The notes under the pieces were generated by a model that was not told the origin of the DNA, ran no database searches, and saw nothing but the letters and a program-made list of their open reading frames with translations. Shown piece by piece: positions 6,963 through 10,227 of a stretch of DNA of 10,227 nucleotides. The translations under genes and the position numbers were made by a program. Positions within the stretch are counted from its first letter, which is position 1. Each line of letters opens with the position of its first letter. Source of the stretch: Bolinopsis microptera (taxonomy: Eukaryota; Ctenophora; Tentaculata; Lobata; Bolinopsidae); NCBI RefSeq assembly GCF_026151205.1, contig NC_087081.1, forward strand, positions 12,467,113-12,477,339. The letters are read 5' to 3'.

Positions 6963-9685
6963 TTTTAAAAAAAAAAAAAAAGGGGGCCAAAACCGGGTTT
7001 TTTTTTTTTTTTCCCCCTTTTTTTTTTTGGGGGGGGGGGGGGGGCCCCCCCCCCTTCCCCCCGGGGCCCCCTTTTTTTTCCCCCAAACCGGGGGAAAAAA
7101 AAAAAAAAAGGGGGGGCCCCCCAAAAAAAAAATTTTTTTAAAAAAAAAGGGGGCCCCCCCCCCCCGGGGGGGGTTTTTCCCCCCCCCCCTTTTTCCCCCC
7201 CCCCCCCGGGGGGGGGGGTTTTCCCCCCCCCCCCCCCCCCCCTTTAAAACCCCCCCCCCCCCCGGGGGGGGGGCCCCCGGGGCCCCCCCCCCCCGGGGGA
7301 AAACCCCCCCCCCCAAAAACCCCCCCCTTTTCCCGGGGGAAAAAATTTTTGGGAAAATTTTTTAAAAAAAAAAATTTTGGGGGGGGGGGAAAAAAAAAAA
7401 AACCCCCCGGGGAACCCAAAAAATTTTTTTTTAAAAAAATTTTTTGGGGGGGGAAACCCCCCCAACCCTGGGCCCCCCCCCCCCCCCCCCCCCAAAAAAA
7501 ATTTTTGCAAAAACCCAAACCAAAAAGGGGGGGTTTTTCCCCCAAAAAAAAAAAAAAAAAAATTTTTTTTTCCCCCCCCCCCACCCCCCCCCCCAAAAAA
7601 AAAAATTTCCAAAAATTCCCCCTTTTTAAAAAACTTTTTTCCCCCAAAAAAAAAAGGGGGGAAAAAAACCCGGGGGGTTTAAAAAAATTTTTTTTGGGGG
7701 GGGGTTTTTTTTTTATTTAAAATTAAGGGGGGGAAAAAAATTGGGTTTGGGAAAAAAAAAAAATTTAAAAAAAAAATTTTTTTTTAAAAAAATTTTTTTT
7801 TGAAATTTTTTTTCCCCCTTTTTTGGGGGCCTTTTTTTTTTTTTTTAAAATTTAAAAATTTTTTTTTAAAAAAATTTTTTTTTTTTTTCCCCCTTTTTTT
7901 TTTTAAAAAAAAATTTTTCCCCCAAAAAAAAAACTTTTTGGGCGGGCCCCCCCCAACCCCCCCCCCAAGCCCCTTTTTTGGGGGGAAAATTTTTTTTTTT
8001 TGGGGTTTTTTTTTTTTTTTTTTTTTGGGGGTTTCCCCCCCAAAATTCCCTTTTTTTTTTTTTGGGGGGGGGGGTTTAAAAAAAAAAATTTTTTTTTAAG
8101 GGGGGGGGGGGGGGGGTTTTTTTTTTTTTTTTAAAAAAATTTTTTTTTTTAAAAATTTTGGGGGGATTGGGGGGAAATTTTAAATTCCCCCTTTTTTTTT
8201 TTTTTTTTTTGTTAAAAAAGGGGGGGGGAAAAATTTTTTTTTAAAAAATTTTTTTTAAAAAATTTTTTAAAAAAATTTTTTTTTTTGGGGGGGTTTTTTT
8301 TTTTAAAACCCCCTTTTTTTTTTTTTTTTTGGGGGTTTTTTAAAAAAAAAAAAATTAATTTTTTTTTGTTTTTAAAAAGGGGTTTTTTTTTTCCCAAAAA
8401 AAAAAATTTTTTTAAAAAAATTTTTTTTTTTTTTTTTTTTTCCCCCTTTTTCCCCCTTTTTCCAAAAAAAAGGGGCTTTTAAAATTTTTTTTTTTTAATT
8501 TAAAAAAAAAATTTTTTTTTTGGGGGAAAAAGGGCCCCTTTTTTTTAAAAAAGGGGGGGGGGTTTTTTTTCCCCCTTCCCCCAAAAAAAAACCCCCCCAA
8601 AAAATTTTTTTTTTTTCCCCCCGGGGTTTTTTGGGGGAAAAAAAAAAAAATTTTTTTGGGGGGGAAAGGGGGTTAAAAATTTTTTTTTTTTTTTTTGGGG
8701 GAATTTTTCCCCAAAAAAAAAAAATTTTTTTTTTGGGGTTTTTTTTTTTTTTAAAAAGGGGGGGTTTTAAAAAAAACCAAAAAAAAAAAGGGGTTTTTTT
8801 TTAAAAAGGGGGCCCCCCAAAAAATTTTTTTGGGTTTTTAAAAACCCCCCCTTTTTTTTTTTTTTTAAAAATTTTTTTTTTTTTTTTGGGGAAAATTTAA
8901 ACCCCGGGAAAAAAAAAAAAAAAAAAAAAAAAATTTTTTTTTTTTTGGGGTTTAAGGGGGGGGAAAAAATTTTTAAAAAAGGGTTTTTTTTTTTTTTTTA
9001 AATTTTTTGCCCTTTTTTTTTTTTTTTTCCCCCTTTTGGGGTTTTTTTCCCCCCCCCCCCCTTTTTTTTTAAAAAAAAAAAAAAAAATTTTTTTTCCCGT
9101 TTTTTTTTTGGGGTGGGAACCCCCCCTTTTTTTTTTTTAAAAAAAAGGGGGGGTTTAAAAAAAAAATTTGGAAATTTTTTCCCCCCCCAAAAAAAAGGGG
9201 CCCCCCCTTTTTTTTTGGGGTTTTTTTCCCCCCCCTTTTTTTTGGGGGGGGGGAAAAGGGGGGGGGGAAAAAAATTTTTAAATTTTTTAAATTTCCCCCA
9301 AAAAAAAAAAACCCCTTTTTTCCTTTTTTTAAAAAAAGGGGGGAAAAAAAAAGAAAAAAAAAATTTAAAAAAAAATTTTTTTAACCCGGGGTTTCCCTTT
9401 CCCAAAATTTTTTTAAAATTTTTTTGGGGGAATTTTTTTAAAAGGGGGAAAAAAAAAAAAAAAAAGGGGGGGGGCCCCCCCCCCCCCAAAATTTGGGGGG
9501 GGGGGGAAAAAAGGGAAAACCCCCCCCTTTTTTTTTTTTTAAAAAGGGGTTTTGGGAAAAAAGGGTTTTTTTTTTTTTGGGGAAAAAAAAAAAAAATTTT
9601 TTTTTAAATTTTAAAAAAAAGGGGGGAAAAAAAAATTTTTTTTTTTTTTTTTTTAAAAAAAAAGGGGGGGGGGGGGGGGGGGGGT

Positions 9686-9718
<33 letters not shown>

Positions 9719-9844
9719 TTTAATTTCCCTTTTTGGGGGGTTTTTTTTCCCCCCCTTTTGGGGGGGGGGTAATTTTTTGGGGGGAAAAAAAAAAAAATTT
9801 TTAAAAAAATTTTTTTTTTTTAAAAATTTTTTAAAAAAATTTTC

Positions 9845-9883
<39 letters not shown>

Positions 9884-10227
9884 GGGGGAAAAAAAATTTT
9901 TTTAAAAAAACCCCCCTTTTTTAAAAATTTTTTTTTTTAAAAAATTTTAAAAATTTTTTTTTCCCGGGAAATTTTTAAAAAAAAAAAAAAAAACCCCTTT
10001 TAAAAAAAAATTAAAATTTTAAAAAAAAAACCCCCCCCAAAAAAAATATTTCCCCCCCCCCCCTTTTTAAAAAAATTTTTTTTTTTGGGCCCCCTTTTTT
10101 TTTGGCAAAAACCCAAAAAAAAAAAAAAAAAAATTCCCAAAATTTTCCCCCCCCCCCCAAAAAAAATTTTTTTTTGGGGGGTTTTGGGGGAAAAAAAAAA
10201 AATTTTTAAAAAAAAAAATTTTTTTTT
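6311..10227. other. Homopolymer-block sequence, presumed technical artefact
   Basis: From about 6311 complexity falls, and after about 6361 nearly every base lies in a run of three to more than twenty identical bases (poly-A, -T, -G and -C blocks in irregular order), with very few singletons. No known genome has kilobases of such DNA, and no repeat unit or period is visible. Because the runs yield AAA, TTT, GGG and CCC codons in every frame, both strands carry long stop-poor frames that encode only Lys, Phe, Gly and Pro plus a few junction residues. None of these is a gene. If the foldback continues, 6311 to about 7690 would be the unreadable mirror of 1-1330. No RNA gene, mobile element or regulatory site can be called here. 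Confidence 0.85.

Noticed and set aside
6361-10227. CRISPR array, satellite DNA or polypurine/triplex-forming tract
   Set aside because: There is no repeated unit, no constant spacing and no conserved block. The run order is irregular and involves all four bases.

Overview
No protein-coding or RNA gene can be supported anywhere in this window. The first ~3.2 kb is ordinary, complex, AT-leaning non-coding DNA. Its character (E-box/CCAAT/CRE-type sites, a consensus-like splice donor, small degenerate repeats, no convincing ORF) suggests a eukaryote, probably an animal. That assignment is weak and rests on general character, not on a recognised gene.

The dominant structure is a window-scale inverted repeat. 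Sequence from about 1330 to 3914 runs into its own reverse complement with essentially no loop, and the mirrored copy can be followed by eye to about 6310. Collinear anchor pairs support this, for example an exact 16-mer at 3567-3582 and 4251-4266, then 3493-3516/4310-4332, 2994-3010/4750-4766, 2236-2243/5454-5461, 1608-1615/6066-6073 and 1419-1426/6264-6271. The paired coordinates sum to about 7830 near the centre and drift smoothly to about 7690 outward, so the right arm is slightly shorter. The right arm is a corrupted copy with swollen homopolymers, small deletions and a local 11-bp stutter. The simplest reading is a foldback (inverted-duplicate) chimeric read or unpolished contig. A genuine diverged giant palindrome is the alternative.

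Layout: 1-590 holds a short GTGG-A tandem, a CLEAR-type E-box and a MITE-like element (319-578) with 25-bp terminal inverted repeats and a near-identical 9-bp flanking duplication. 590-1150 has no recognisable feature. 1154-1591 holds two families of degenerate direct repeats. 1713-1955 is a promoter-like module of CACGTG, CCAAT and CRE sites ending in a consensus-like 5' splice site. 1956-3185 is AT-rich, intergenic- or intron-like. 3185-3914 is AT-rich with early signs of homopolymer inflation. 3915-6310 is the mirrored right arm. From about 6311 to the end nearly every base lies in a homopolymer block. This is not credible as native DNA, and every long ORF there (only Gly, Pro, Phe, Lys and a few junction residues) is an artefact.

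The biology worth keeping is in the left arm: the MITE-like element, the seven CACGTG sites in 1.9 kb, and the promoter-like module. I found no new molecular system that the sequence supports.
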